From: Phycisphaerales bacterium
GTDB taxonomy: Bacteria > Planctomycetota > Phycisphaerae > Phycisphaerales > UBA1924
Assembly: GCA_019744815.1 (NCBI GenBank)
Contig: JAIEUA010000001.1
Location: forward strand, 62,001 to 126,000
DNA length: 64,000 nt
Direction of reading: 5' to 3'
Each line of letters opens with the position of its first letter. The first letter of the stretch is position 1. Position numbers and translations under genes: made by a program. Shown in pieces: positions 1 through 9,827 of the stretch. The notes beneath the pieces were generated by a model. That model worked only from the letters and a program-made list of their open reading frames with translations, did not search any database and had not been told where the DNA came from.

Positions 1-373
1 AGATGCCGGCGAGCTGCACGAGCTTGGGGTTGCGATCGCTCGCCCGCTCGCCGAAGTAGGCCCGCATCCAGAAGTAGAAGATGCGGAGATACGCGACGAT
101 GACGCCGCCGGTGAGCACCAGCAGCGTCGCGATCCAAGGCCAGTCGCTCTTGCCGTCGGCGAGCGTGAGGCAGTGGGTGCGGGGCATGTAGTGCCCGTCG
201 CCGGTGAAGAAATCGAGCCAGGGGATGCCCACCGCGGACGGGGCGTTCGCGACCGCCGCATCGTGGCATGTCTCTTGGCCGCGGGCCGCGCCGGCGAGCG
301 TTGCGGCGGCCACGGCCGCCATCAAGGCGGCGGTCGATCGCTTGGCGGCGAGGATTGTGCGATCGATCCACAT
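1..373 (-). CDS. N-terminal part of a membrane protein (partial)
   Basis: The gene starts with ATG at 373 and runs off the left edge, leaving about 124 residues. The first 33 residues form a basic, then Ala-rich hydrophobic segment ending in ARG-QE, which looks like a signal peptide. A short periplasmic stretch holds two cysteines (in ETCHD and RTHCL), followed by a membrane helix around residues 83-102 and an aromatic, basic segment (FYFWMRAYFGE). I have a vague memory of similar N-termini in planctomycete sensor proteins with PAS, GGDEF or histidine kinase domains. The output domain is not in the window, so no function is assigned. Confidence 0.6.
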   Translation of the reverse strand, partial: MWIDRTILAAKRSTAALMAAVAAATLAGAARGQETCHDAAVANAPSAVGIPWLDFFTGDGHYMPRTHCLTLADGKSDWPWIATLLVLTGGVIVAYLRIFYFWMRAYFGERASDRNPKLVQLAGI

Positions 374-524
374 ACTCCGACCCTCCGTGCAGCCCCGAGT
401 CCCGCACGCCTATCGGATGTCTGGAGGGAGGAATCTCTCGGAAGTTCGGAACAGCCGGTCCCAGGACAGCCGCAGGCAACATTGCTGACCGGAGGTCACC
501 AGCTTGCCCATCTTGCCAGGCGGT

Positions 525-2723
525 TCAGAAGGGGCACCACAGAGCCTCGTACGCCGCCGCGAAAAGCACAAAGTCGGCGTCGTCGACGAAGCGGTCCCCG
601 GTGATATCGCCGGGGCAACCGACGGGCATGCCCGGCGTGCCGCAATCCAGAAGCTCGTACATGGCGGCGAACTGCACGAAATCCGTGTCGTCCACGAATC
701 GGTCGGCGTTGAAGTCGCCGCGACACGGCGGGGGCGGAAGTCGCAGGAAGAGCACCTCGTTGAGATGAATCGTCTCGTTGTCGATCGATACCGCTTGCCC
801 GTTGCTGGTCGCGGAGGCGGACATGAAGCCCAGAACGTCAAGAGGGCCGTTGGTGGTGGTGACGTACACCGCGTCGGCCGGGAGCGCGAAGAGCGTTGTT
901 GGTCCCAGGCCGCCGAAGCGGGTGTCCTTGGCCCAACCGAACTGCTTCAGCGTGCCCTTGAACCCGTTCGAGCCCGCGCCCCACATCGGGGAGTTGAGGG
1001 GCGAGCCGGAGAGATTTAGGAACATCCACGCGGTGGTGTTCGAAACGTTGTATCGCAGCGGCGGGAAGTCGATGATCGTGAACACGATCGCGCCCACGGC
1101 ATCGGCCGGGATCTCCAGCCCGGCGAGCATGCCGCTCGCGCTCAAGCCCGGCACGATCCCCGCGATCGCCGCCCCGCCGCTGAGGTTCGCCAAGTACTGC
1201 GTGCGGGGCGAGCCTGCGAAGAACGGATTGGCGTCGGTCGGCGCTTCCAGGATCGCCACGCTGCCGTTGATCGCGCCCGGGGAGTAGGCATCGGCGACGT
1301 GGGCACCGACCTGCAGGCGCCCGTTCGCGCCGCGAGCATCGCCGGCGGAGTTCTTGCCGCCCTGGACGTTCACGCTGGCGACAAAGTCGAACTCGGTCGC
1401 GAGGGCGCGGATGGTGCCGCCCGCGCCGCCGCCGGCCTTGCCCCCGGGCGCACCGTCGCCACCCGCCCCGCCGCTGCCGCCGTTGCCCCCCAGCCCACCG
1501 CTGCCGCCGGAGCCCGAGCCACTCACGCCGAAGCCTCCGAAGAGCCCAAAGTTGCCCGATCCGCCGCCGAACTGCAAGCCGCCGCCGGCGGTGGGATTCG
1601 ATGGCTGCGTGGCGTCGCTGCCAACCGCGGTGAGCGCACCGCGCACGGTGCCGCGGCCGAGGACGGTGATGTCGAGCGCTCCCGCGCCCGCGCCGCCGCG
1701 TGCGCCCGCGCCGCCAACACCGCCGTTGCTCGCGGCCGATCCGCTTCCGCCGCCGCCGCCGGTGCCTCCTTTCGCGCCGACGTTGCACGCGGTGCCGCCT
1801 CCGCCACCACCACCACCTCCGCCGCCACCACCGCCGCCCCGTCCGCCCGCGCCACCACCGCCTCCTCCGCCACCACCTCCGCCGCCGTTGCCGCCGATGA
1901 AGAGCGCCTCGGCGTTGGTGATCACAGTCGCGTTCGCACCTTCGGAGCCGGTGACGCCGAAGCCGCCGTCGCCCCCGGCTTGGCCGTTCCAGCCGCCAGC
2001 GCCGTTGGAGCCGCTGCCGGCGAAGGACATCGCGCCGAAGCCGAAGAACCCGCCGCCACCACCGACGCCACCGAAGCCGCCGGGCGCACCGCCGCCACCG
2101 CCGCCGCCGGTTCCGCCGCTGGCCGCGCCAGAAGATTGTCCGAAGCCCAGGCCGCCCGCGCTGGCGTTGCCACCTTTCGCGCCGCTCCCGCCGTCGCCGC
2201 CGTTCTGTCCCTGCGATCCCGCGGCACCGGAGAACCCAGCGAACCCGCCCGAGGTGCCGCAGACGCCTTTGTTCCCGCCGTTGCCGAAGTTGCCACCGCT
2301 GCCGCCCAGCGGCAGCAGGATCGACGCCTGCCCCGCCGCACCGGCGACGCCCGCGCTGCCCGCCGCGCCGCCGCCCGGGCCAGGCGTCGCGCCGCTCGCC
2401 GAGGCGTTCCACGAGCTGCCCGCGCCCATGACCAGGTTGTTGCCCACGAGAATGCGGCACGGCCTCGAGCCGGTGATCGTCACCGACTGATGCGCGGGCA
2501 GCACAAGGTCGCCCTTGATCGCGAAGACCGCGACACCGTTGTCGAGATACGCGCGGAACGCGGTACCGTTGAAGGAGGACGACAGGCCATCGGTGTCGCC
2601 GGTGATGGTCTGCGTCGTCGTGTTGATGACAACCTGAGCGTGTGCGGCACCGGCCGCGCCGGCGAGCGCCAGCGCGAGCCCGCACCACCGACCACGCTGT
2701 CGGACGCCGACACGACACCGCAT
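525..2723 (-). CDS. Glycine-rich secreted protein with C-terminal GC-type dockerin-like tag
   Basis: The protein has 732 residues. ATG at 2723 is preferred over a longer ORF because it follows GGGGAGAG and begins a clear signal peptide (residues 1-29, ending AGAAHA). A short N-terminal beta-type domain (VVINTTTQTITGD) is followed by a very long low-complexity region of GG, GA and GS with runs of nine or more glycines. A C-terminal domain of about 170 residues contains RTQYLANLSGG. The tag is the last 65 residues or so, with two DxNxDxxVDDxDF halves, and ends WCPF, one residue beyond the usual LCP. It is a paralog of the gene at 17408-19576: both begin with INTT..TISGD, then GSRP and a glycine desert. 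It is probably an extracellular or surface structural protein, but its role is unknown. The G+C-rich repeat gives long proline-rich antisense ORFs that are shadows. Confidence 0.85.
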   Translation of the reverse strand: MRCRVGVRQRGRWCGLALALAGAAGAAHAQVVINTTTQTITGDTDGLSSSFNGTAFRAYLDNGVAVFAIKGDLVLPAHQSVTITGSRPCRILVGNNLVMGAGSSWNASASGATPGPGGGAAGSAGVAGAAGQASILLPLGGSGGNFGNGGNKGVCGTSGGFAGFSGAAGSQGQNGGDGGSGAKGGNASAGGLGFGQSSGAASGGTGGGGGGGAPGGFGGVGGGGGFFGFGAMSFAGSGSNGAGGWNGQAGGDGGFGVTGSEGANATVITNAEALFIGGNGGGGGGGGGGGGAGGRGGGGGGGGGGGGGGGTACNVGAKGGTGGGGGSGSAASNGGVGGAGARGGAGAGALDITVLGRGTVRGALTAVGSDATQPSNPTAGGGLQFGGGSGNFGLFGGFGVSGSGSGGSGGLGGNGGSGGAGGDGAPGGKAGGGAGGTIRALATEFDFVASVNVQGGKNSAGDARGANGRLQVGAHVADAYSPGAINGSVAILEAPTDANPFFAGSPRTQYLANLSGGAAIAGIVPGLSASGMLAGLEIPADAVGAIVFTIIDFPPLRYNVSNTTAWMFLNLSGSPLNSPMWGAGSNGFKGTLKQFGWAKDTRFGGLGPTTLFALPADAVYVTTTNGPLDVLGFMSASATSNGQAVSIDNETIHLNEVLFLRLPPPPCRGDFNADRFVDDTDFVQFAAMYELLDCGTPGMPVGCPGDITGDRFVDDADFVLFAAAYEALWCPF

Positions 2724-2833
2724 CGCGCACTCTCCCCTGCGGCCCCCCCACCACCATCCACTTGCACGACCCGCCACGAAACCCGGCAGTCCCACGCACC
2801 GCGACGCGTTGAGCGAGTCTACCGCAGACCAAC

Positions 2834-2863
2834 GAAAAACCGCCCCGCAATCTGCGGGGCGGC
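2834..2863 (-). terminator. Rho-independent terminator after the metzincin gene
   Basis: Read on the minus strand, CCGCCCCGC and GCGGGGCGG form a stem around ATTGC and are followed by TTTTTCG. It lies about 40 bases past the protease stop codon. Confidence 0.8.
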
Positions 2864-2903
2864 GAGCGAATCGCTGGTTACCGGAACTGCATGCCGCGTG
2901 GCC

Positions 2904-5285
2904 TTACGGGCAAAGCACCTCGTTGTACGCCAGGACGAAGAGCTGGAAATCCAGATCGTCGACGAAGCGGTCGTTGTCGAGATCGCACGGGCAATCGGGC
3001 AGCGTGCCGCCGGCTCCGACCGTCGAGCGGGCACCGCCGCCGCCCGGGTCGATGATGTCGCAGACGAGCTCGTCGTACGCGACGACAAAGATCTGGAAGT
3101 CGAGATCGTCGACCAGGCCGTCGCCGTTGAAGTCGGCGTCGCAGGGCGGGAGGATGTTCTGATCGAGGAAGGCGATGGCCTCGCTCGAAGGACAGCCGGT
3201 CGCGATCGAGATGTCGTGGGCGGATTCGTCGGCGTCGAGCACGATCCGGTACTTGAGCTTCGCCCAGTCGTTGTGGCCGTTGAGCGTCTGGCCCGGCGAA
3301 GGGCCGGTGGTGCCGGCGATCCCCGCGGCTGGCGGCAGGAAGTTGAGATCCGCCGCGCTCGAGGCAATCCGCCCGTTGGCGTTGAAGTCGGTCGGTCGGC
3401 CGTCGAGCTTGACAAGCCGCATCCCGCGGGCGAGGTCGGGACCGACGCCGTAGGGCATGGAGTAGTTGCGATACTGGCTGGACGCAATGCCACCCGCCTC
3501 GTCCAGCGACTGTTCCAGCATCGGCGCCAACTCTTCGCGGGAGTAATCGAGCGTCCAGAAGCGGCTGCTCCAGCGCATCGGGTGGGCGAGTGCGTAGTTC
3601 ATGATGCTCGGGTAGTTGGGCTTGCCCTGGAACGACGCGCCGGCGGGCGTGTCGGTGCGGCCGCCGTGATAGAGCCCCAGGGTGTGCCCGAACTCGTGCA
3701 TGAAGGTGGCGGCGCGATCGTCGGAATCGCGGAAGCCGTCATTGAAGATCGCCGCGGCGAAATCGACCACGAAATCGTTGCCTCCGATCTCGCCGATCCC
3801 GTTGAAGGGGGTGGCGTTGGCGAGGAACTGGATGCCGTCGTAGATCAGGCAGTAGCGGAACACCTTGGCCTTGGCCTTCAGGATGTTGGCCGCATTGGAA
3901 TCACCACGCTCGGCGACGGTGCCGAAGTGCGCTTGCTTCGATGCCTTGAACCCCTCGGGGAAGTCGCCGAACGAGATCGCGTTCGGCAACAGCACGTTGG
4001 TCTCGTCGCGCACGATGTGAAGATGGATGCCGGTGGTGTTGTCGGGGTTGGTCACCGGCGCGTTGTCGAAGGCGAGGAGCAGTTTCGAGACTTCGGCGTC
4101 CGCGAGCGGGATGGTGCCGGCGTCGACCTCGACGAAGAGGTCCTTGTGGTCGGGTCGGGCGCCCAGGTCGTAGGGCTTGAAGTCGATGACGCCGTCCCGG
4201 TTCACATCAATGCCGCCGTTCTCGGATTCCCAGCGGTCGAGCAGCCCGTCGCCGTCGGTGTCGATATCGACCTGGATCTTCATGCGGAAGATGTGCCCGG
4301 TGTTGTCGCGCGGGTCCTCGGCGTAGCCGACGATCCAGCCGGTCTCGCTTGCAGCGTCGGCGTCGAAGAGCGTCGGGACAAAGCCGAGAAACGCGCCGAT
4401 CTCGTCGTCGAGGTTGTGCCGCACGCCGTTCTTGATCACCCAGACCTTGCCGTCGCACTCGGGGCTGCACAGGCCGCGATCGGAGCCGATGATCTGCCCG
4501 TCGAGCGTCACCGCGAGCGCGCGGCTGCTGTTGCCGGTCTCCGACGCAATGAAGCGCTCGATCCCGCCGACGACCGCGAGCCCCTCGCTGGGAGCATCGG
4601 GATCGGAGAAGTAGCGGTAGCCGCACCAATCGCCCTTGCTGTTCACAAAGGTGACCCGCGCCCCGGCGCCGCCAAAGCTGCCCAGGTTCACCGGCGATCC
4701 GAAACGGGTCTTGAAGACCACCGACTCGGGCCCGCTGAAGAAGTCCGATCCCCACACGCGGCCTTCTTCGTCGATGAGCCTCCAGCGGGCATCGGGTGGC
4801 AATTCGGTGGTGCCGTTCTCGTCGAGCCGCACGTCCACCTCGATGCCGCTGGCCGGGAAGCTTCGCCCGACCATCCAACCCCTGTTGTTGATGTCGTAGA
4901 GCGCGAGGCGTGTGAAGATGTCGAACGGGGAGCGGTTCTGGCCGCGGATGCCGAAGGGCGGGAACTTCTGAAACGACCCACCGACACAGACGCCCAGATC
5001 GTTCATGCCGTTGAGCGTGACGTCGAACCCACCGTTGTACGGCGCGTTCTGGAAGTAGCGGAACTCCTGAAAGATGAAACCACCGTAGTAGCCGCAGAAA
5101 TCGCCGTTCGCGTTCACGGCGGTGGTGATGACAAAGCCCTGATTCTGGAAGATCGGAAGGAACTCAAAGGAGTCGATGACGATGTTCGGTGTCGGATCGG
5201 CGGAAGCCAAGGGTGCGAGCGGACCACCCGAAGCCGCGATGACCATTCCGACCGTTCCAACGCCCGAAAACAACGACCACTTCAT
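2904..5285 (-). CDS. Secreted metzincin-type metalloprotease with GC-type dockerin-like tag
   Basis: The protein has 793 residues. ATG at 5285 follows GGAGG, and a signal peptide covers about residues 1-29. The N-terminal 330 residues contain repeated 'NxxGDxCGY' motifs resembling HAF-type repeats of exoproteins. The catalytic signature HEFGHTLGLYH begins at residue 530, giving the three zinc histidines H530, H534 and H540 and the catalytic Glu531. SIMNY about 30 residues later supplies the Met-turn (M562). That combination defines metzincins. The tag fills the last 90 residues or so, with DFQIF and DFQLF halves separated by an unusually long Gly-rich linker, and ends VLCP. The enzyme should be exported and should cleave protein substrates. 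Its substrate, and whether the tag docks it onto a partner, cannot be told from sequence. Confidence 0.88.
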   Translation of the reverse strand: MKWSLFSGVGTVGMVIAASGGPLAPLASADPTPNIVIDSFEFLPIFQNQGFVITTAVNANGDFCGYYGGFIFQEFRYFQNAPYNGGFDVTLNGMNDLGVCVGGSFQKFPPFGIRGQNRSPFDIFTRLALYDINNRGWMVGRSFPASGIEVDVRLDENGTTELPPDARWRLIDEEGRVWGSDFFSGPESVVFKTRFGSPVNLGSFGGAGARVTFVNSKGDWCGYRYFSDPDAPSEGLAVVGGIERFIASETGNSSRALAVTLDGQIIGSDRGLCSPECDGKVWVIKNGVRHNLDDEIGAFLGFVPTLFDADAASETGWIVGYAEDPRDNTGHIFRMKIQVDIDTDGDGLLDRWESENGGIDVNRDGVIDFKPYDLGARPDHKDLFVEVDAGTIPLADAEVSKLLLAFDNAPVTNPDNTTGIHLHIVRDETNVLLPNAISFGDFPEGFKASKQAHFGTVAERGDSNAANILKAKAKVFRYCLIYDGIQFLANATPFNGIGEIGGNDFVVDFAAAIFNDGFRDSDDRAATFMHEFGHTLGLYHGGRTDTPAGASFQGKPNYPSIMNYALAHPMRWSSRFWTLDYSREELAPMLEQSLDEAGGIASSQYRNYSMPYGVGPDLARGMRLVKLDGRPTDFNANGRIASSAADLNFLPPAAGIAGTTGPSPGQTLNGHNDWAKLKYRIVLDADESAHDISIATGCPSSEAIAFLDQNILPPCDADFNGDGLVDDLDFQIFVVAYDELVCDIIDPGGGGARSTVGAGGTLPDCPCDLDNDRFVDDLDFQLFVLAYNEVLCP

Positions 5286-5388
5286 GCAGGACCTCCGCCC
5301 GTGAGGTCGCGATCCTACCGGCTTCTTTCACAATTCCCAAGAAGTTTCCGGAGAATCCGAGGGCCGAATGCCCCCCCGCTTTGGACGC

Positions 5389-8300
5389 TTACGGACACAG
5401 CAGCTCGTCATAGGCGTTGGCAAAGAACACGAAGTCGGCGTCATCCACAAACAAGTCCGCGTTCAGATCCGCCGGGCAACCGGAGGGCATGGCGGGATCG
5501 GCGCAGTCGAGGATGTTGTACGCGGCCGCGAAGATCACGAAGTCCGCGTCGTCCACCACGGTGTCGTCGTTCAGATCGGCTGGGCAAGGCGGCGGCAGCT
5601 GGATCACGTTGGCGGGCACGTCGATCGTGCCGTTGTTGATCAACGTCTTGTAGTAGATGCGGGAGCAGCCGGTGTTGACGAGCCGCGCGCCCGCGTCGAC
5701 CTGGAGGGTGTCCACATAGATCGCTTCGCAGCCGCTCAGCCCGTCGTTGTCGCGGGCGTCGACGATTCGAACGACGGAGGGAAACTCGACCTGCAGATTC
5801 TTGATCGGATAGCGCCCGGGCTGAGAGACGTTGAGGCCGCCGAGCGTGGGGCCGAGATCGGTGCTCATCGCCTCGAACGTCTGCTCCGCACCCGTGGCCG
5901 CGAAGCGAATAGTCGCGTCGTTGGCGACAAACCGGCTGGAGCTGTCGATCGCGGCGTCAAAGGAACCGCTCAGGCGCACCGTTGCATTGCCGAAAACCGT
6001 GAAGCTCGCGTGGGCGTCGATGCTGACGCGCGGCGTGTTGAACTGCACATCGGCACCGGAGTACACACGCATCTGGCCGAAGAGGGACACGCCGGTGGCG
6101 ATGGAGAGCGTGCTCGCGCCGTAGATGCGGGCCGTGCTGCGGGAGCCAAGAAGCATACTCTGGCTGCTGACTTTGTTGTTGCCCAGCAGGACAATCGTGC
6201 CGAACACATCAAGCGCGCTCCCGGCGGTGAGGGACGAGATTGACTGCAGCATCACCGATGCCTCAGAGGGCCAGCGGACGTCTCCCGCGGCGGTGAGGCC
6301 GATGGCGCGTGCGCCCGTGTCGATCGCAGCGATCGAACGCCAAGCGAGTTCGCTGGCGGAGAGCGACTGACCGGAGGCGAGGGGCGTGAGCGCAGCGGCG
6401 ACGGATGGATACGTCGCGTCGGGATTAAGGTTGTTCTTGGCCCAACGGGAGTCCTCGACGGCGAATGACGCGCTGTTGTACGCAGGGGTGCTGATGTACG
6501 CAGCGCCGCGACCGGCAGCAGAGTCGATGCTGGTCATGGGCGCACCGACAACAAACGCTGAGCCGCTGAGCGCGACCGAGCGGCCGTACTGGTTGCCCGG
6601 GGCACCTTCTGCCGGGGCGTGACGAGCGACCTGCGACCAGGTGGTGCCGCTGCGGCTGAAGACGTAGGCACAACCGGGAATGTTGGTCGTGCCGTTGGCC
6701 TGGTAGGGAGCGCCGACCAGCGCGGTATCGGTATTGAGCGCGACCGACGCACCGAAGCCAGCGTTTGCCGCGCCGTCAATCGGCGCGAGCTTCGCGACCT
6801 GGTTCCAGAATGAGCCGGCGCGGGTGAAGATGTAGGCGGCACCCTGGCTGGTGTTGGCACCGATGCTCTTGTTGGGCGCGCCGACGAGAGCGGTGTCGCC
6901 GGAGACAGCGAGGGACGCCCCGAAGAAATCAGAGGACGCGCCGTCGGACGCGGAGAGCACAGATCGCTCGGTCCACGCGGCGTCCGAGCCGGTGAAGGCC
7001 CACACGGCCCCCTTGCTCGAGAACAGCGGGGCGCCGACCAGCAGGTTGGTGCCGGAGATCGATACCGACGATCCGAAGTAGCTGAACGATGAGCCGCCGG
7101 AAGCGGTCAGCTTGGCTCTCTGCGGCCAGGTGCCGTTCAGGGCCTGCACGAAGACGTAGGCGGCACCCTGATTCTGATTCGCCCCGACGGTCGATGTCGG
7201 CGAGCCGACCACGGCGGTGGTTCCGGAGATGGAGACCGACGAACCGAAGGATCCGGTGCTCGCGGCATCGGACGCGACAAGTTTGGCCCTCTGCACCCAG
7301 GCGACGCTGGGCGACGTCACGCGGCTGAAGAGGTACGCGGAACCCTTTCCGTTGTTGGCGGAGCGCGCACCGATCACCGCGTTCGTGCCGGAGATCGCGA
7401 CGGCGTTGGCAAAGCCATCAAGCGCGACGCCGTCGGCCGCGGAGATGCGGGCTTCCTGAATCCAGGAGTCGCCGGAGCGAACGAAGAGATAGGCGGAACC
7501 CTGATTCCAGTTCGCGCCGACCGCATCTTTGGGCGCGCCGATGATGGCGAAGTCGCCCGAGACCGACACGGACGAGCCCAACTGGTCGTTGGCGATGCCG
7601 TCGCTCGCGAGCAAGCGAAGGTCGCTGCCGATCCACGCACTGCCGACGCGAGAGAACGTCCATGCGGACCCGCGCAGCGTGCCGGCAATGAGATCGCCCG
7701 GCGTTCCCACCACCGCGGTGTCACCGGAGATCGCTACTGCAGCCCCGAACTCGCCGCTCTCCGTGCCACCGGGCGCGAAGAGCTGGGCCTGCTGCGTCCA
7801 GGTTGTTCCGGAGCGCGTGAAGACGCACGCGGAACCCTGGGCGAGCCGCGTCCCGACGGTGTCGAAGCTGGCTCCCACGACCACGGAATCACCGGCCATG
7901 GCGACGGAGGTTCCGAACTGATCGAAATCGGATCGGTCGGGAGCGACGAGTTTGCCCTGATTGGACCAGGTTCCCGCCGAGCGAACGAAGACGTACGCCG
8001 CGCCGGTGCTCGCGTCCGTGCCGGGAGCACCGACGGCGATGGTCTCCTGGGCGATGGCGACGCTCGCGCCGAAATCGGCACCGGTGAGGGTGTCCGGACT
8101 CGCGACCCGAGCCTGCTGACTCCAGACGTTCCCGGATCGCGTGAAGATGTACGCCGCACCGGTGGCCGAGGCTGGCAGATTCTTCGCGACCGGAGCGCCG
8201 ACAACGAGGGTGCCGTCGCCGAGCGAAACGGATGTGCCGAAGCGATCACCCATCGTCGTGTCGAGGCCGGCGACCTTGGCGATCTGACCCCAGTTCGACC

Positions 8301-8880
8301 CGCTGCGCTGGAAGATGTAGGCGGAGCCGCCGCTGGGGGTGAGGGCCCCCACCGCAATGGTGTCTGCAAACAGAGAGACCGATGTTCCGAAATTGTCGGG
8401 CGCGGCACCATCGGATGCGGTCAGCCGTGCTTCCTGCTGCCAGACCGTGCCGCTCCGGCGGAAGACGTACGCGGCGCCCCGAAAGCTGTTGGTGCCGTTC
8501 GCGCCGACGACGATGGTGTCGCCGAAGATGGAGACCGAGTTGCCAAAGAGCCCATCTCCTTGCGGATCGCTGGGAATCAGGCTGGATTCGAGCGACCAGC
8601 CCGTGCCCGTCCATCGATAGACGTACGCACCGCCGGAGCTGCGACCGAAGGCCGACACACCCTGGCGGCCCACGACCATCGTGTCGCCATCGACCGCGAT
8701 CGAGGATCCAAACCGGTCGAGCGTGGTGGCGTCGGGTGCGACAAGCTGGATCGGCGTCGACCGCTGCGCCCACGCCGGATTTGCGGCGAACCCAACCAGC
8801 AGCAGCGTGCCAAGGCGTGCCAGCTTCGAAGCGCCGACGCGACGCGAGAACGAGAACGGACTGTTGAGCGTTGAAATCAT
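5389..8880 (-). CDS. Secreted FG-GAP-like repeat protein with GC-type dockerin-like tag
   Basis: The protein has 1163 residues. ATG at 8880 has AGGGAG upstream and starts a signal peptide ending NPAWAQ; the longer ORF upstream has no such features. Residues 40-730 hold about 13 copies of a unit of roughly 50 residues: FGxSVAxSGDTxxVGAP, then GAAYVFxRSGxxW, then a K/RLxASD turn, as in FG-GAP or integrin-type propellers. A beta-rich section follows, with EAMSTDLGP, CEAIYVDTLQVDAGA and YYKTLINNGTID, which is shared with the proteins at 12445 and 19734. The tag halves are DFVIF and DFVFF, and the protein ends ELLCP. It is likely extracellular or on the cell surface. No catalytic motif is visible, so an adhesive or structural role is inferred only from architecture. 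Confidence 0.87.
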   Translation of the reverse strand: MISTLNSPFSFSRRVGASKLARLGTLLLVGFAANPAWAQRSTPIQLVAPDATTLDRFGSSIAVDGDTMVVGRQGVSAFGRSSGGAYVYRWTGTGWSLESSLIPSDPQGDGLFGNSVSIFGDTIVVGANGTNSFRGAAYVFRRSGTVWQQEARLTASDGAAPDNFGTSVSLFADTIAVGALTPSGGSAYIFQRSGSNWGQIAKVAGLDTTMGDRFGTSVSLGDGTLVVGAPVAKNLPASATGAAYIFTRSGNVWSQQARVASPDTLTGADFGASVAIAQETIAVGAPGTDASTGAAYVFVRSAGTWSNQGKLVAPDRSDFDQFGTSVAMAGDSVVVGASFDTVGTRLAQGSACVFTRSGTTWTQQAQLFAPGGTESGEFGAAVAISGDTAVVGTPGDLIAGTLRGSAWTFSRVGSAWIGSDLRLLASDGIANDQLGSSVSVSGDFAIIGAPKDAVGANWNQGSAYLFVRSGDSWIQEARISAADGVALDGFANAVAISGTNAVIGARSANNGKGSAYLFSRVTSPSVAWVQRAKLVASDAASTGSFGSSVSISGTTAVVGSPTSTVGANQNQGAAYVFVQALNGTWPQRAKLTASGGSSFSYFGSSVSISGTNLLVGAPLFSSKGAVWAFTGSDAAWTERSVLSASDGASSDFFGASLAVSGDTALVGAPNKSIGANTSQGAAYIFTRAGSFWNQVAKLAPIDGAANAGFGASVALNTDTALVGAPYQANGTTNIPGCAYVFSRSGTTWSQVARHAPAEGAPGNQYGRSVALSGSAFVVGAPMTSIDSAAGRGAAYISTPAYNSASFAVEDSRWAKNNLNPDATYPSVAAALTPLASGQSLSASELAWRSIAAIDTGARAIGLTAAGDVRWPSEASVMLQSISSLTAGSALDVFGTIVLLGNNKVSSQSMLLGSRSTARIYGASTLSIATGVSLFGQMRVYSGADVQFNTPRVSIDAHASFTVFGNATVRLSGSFDAAIDSSSRFVANDATIRFAATGAEQTFEAMSTDLGPTLGGLNVSQPGRYPIKNLQVEFPSVVRIVDARDNDGLSGCEAIYVDTLQVDAGARLVNTGCSRIYYKTLINNGTIDVPANVIQLPPPCPADLNDDTVVDDADFVIFAAAYNILDCADPAMPSGCPADLNADLFVDDADFVFFANAYDELLCP

Positions 8881-9152
8881 GGTGAGACTCCCTGAGCGAA
8901 CAGCAACGGGTGCCAACGGCGACCGACGCCGGATGACCATCCGAAAAGCGCCGGCAAAACACGACATGTCGCGCGGAGAACGGGAGGGATCTCGCGAAGA
9001 AGGCCGGCTGTTTGGTTTCTGGGTGGAGCGGGAAAGCCCGGGGGCATCGGCCGAGGCTCGGTGGCGAGTGGGCGAATGGGCCATTTGTGGCCAGACGATG
9101 GACGGAGGGTCGCCGGAGGTGCCCGAACTGCCTTGCGGCGGCCGCTTTTCCC

Positions 9153-9158
9153 TACAAT
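9153..9158 (+). promoter_or_regulatory. Possible -10 element placing the ECF sigma mRNA start at its ATG
   Basis: TACAAT lies six bases before the ATG at 9165. There is no Shine-Dalgarno sequence, and the -35 region is weak. If used, transcription would begin at about the start codon, giving a leaderless mRNA. Confidence 0.35.
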
Positions 9159-9164
9159 GGGGTG

Positions 9165-9827
9165 ATGTCTTCTTCCGGGGGGCCACGATCCCCCAAGCGA
9201 TCTGCCGCAAACCCCGTCGATGTCACGCGACTGCTGGACGCGGCGGGACGAGGCGATGCGGAAGCGGCGTCGCAGCTCATCGAGGCGATCTACGCGGAAC
9301 TGCGCGAGCTTGCCGCGGCCCAACTCGCGCGAACGCCTCCGGGCAACACCTTGCAGCCGACCGCGCTGGTGCACGAGGCCTATTTCAAGCTCATGGGCGG
9401 GAAGGACGGAGGGGGCTTGAAGTTCGAGGGGCGCGCGCACTTCTTCGGCGCGGCCTCGCGGGCGATGCGCGATATCTTGGTGGATCAGTCCCGGCGAAAG
9501 GCAGCGGCCAAGCACGGCGGGGGCCGACAGCGGCTCGACCTGACGTCGCTCGATCGTCTGCCCCTGGTGGGCGAGACGCGGGACGACCTGCCGGACCTGG
9601 ATCGGGCGCTGCGGAAACTCGAGAGCGAGCTGCCGCGGAAAGCGGAGATTGTGTTTCTTCGGTACTTCACGGGACTGACGATCGAGCAGGTCGCTGAGGT
9701 GCTCGGCTTAACGACGCGCACGGTCAACCGCGACTGGCTCTTTGCAAAGGCCTGGCTGCAACGTGAGCTTGAGCAATGTGAACTTGAACAGCGTGCAGCG
9801 GAAAGCGAGCCGTCCGATGGCGGATGA
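9165..9827 (+). CDS. RNA polymerase ECF-type sigma factor (TIGR02999-like)
   Basis: The protein has 220 residues. ATG at 9165 matches the usual family length; the upstream in-frame extension is low-complexity and unconvincing. The sigma-2 region covers about residues 15-100, with the family hallmarks TLQPTALVHEAYFKL and FFGAASRAMRDILVDQSR, and recruits core polymerase to the -10 element. The sigma-4 helix-turn-helix is near residues 165-205 (RYFTGLTIEQVAEVLGLTTRTVNRDW). This is the ECF group common in Planctomycetota, Acidobacteriota and Myxococcota, where it usually sits next to a Ser/Thr kinase, as here. The next gene starts inside its last codons. No anti-sigma factor is seen, so control by the kinase is the likely arrangement. 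The targets may include the flanking secreted-protein genes, but that is inference. Confidence 0.93.
   Translation: MSSSGGPRSPKRSAANPVDVTRLLDAAGRGDAEAASQLIEAIYAELRELAAAQLARTPPGNTLQPTALVHEAYFKLMGGKDGGGLKFEGRAHFFGAASRAMRDILVDQSRRKAAAKHGGGRQRLDLTSLDRLPLVGETRDDLPDLDRALRKLESELPRKAEIVFLRYFTGLTIEQVAEVLGLTTRTVNRDWLFAKAWLQRELEQCELEQRAAESEPSDGG

Noticed and set aside
1354-2490. Proline-rich 378-residue plus-strand frame
   Set aside because: It is the complement of the glycine-rich repeat (GGC/GCC codons read as CCG/CCN), not a separate protein.
1299-5639. A 1446-residue open frame on the plus strand
   Set aside because: It lies antisense to two well-supported genes with signal peptides, ribosome-binding sites and tags. 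Its protein is Arg/Ala/Val-rich with no domain. Long antisense frames are expected at this G+C content.
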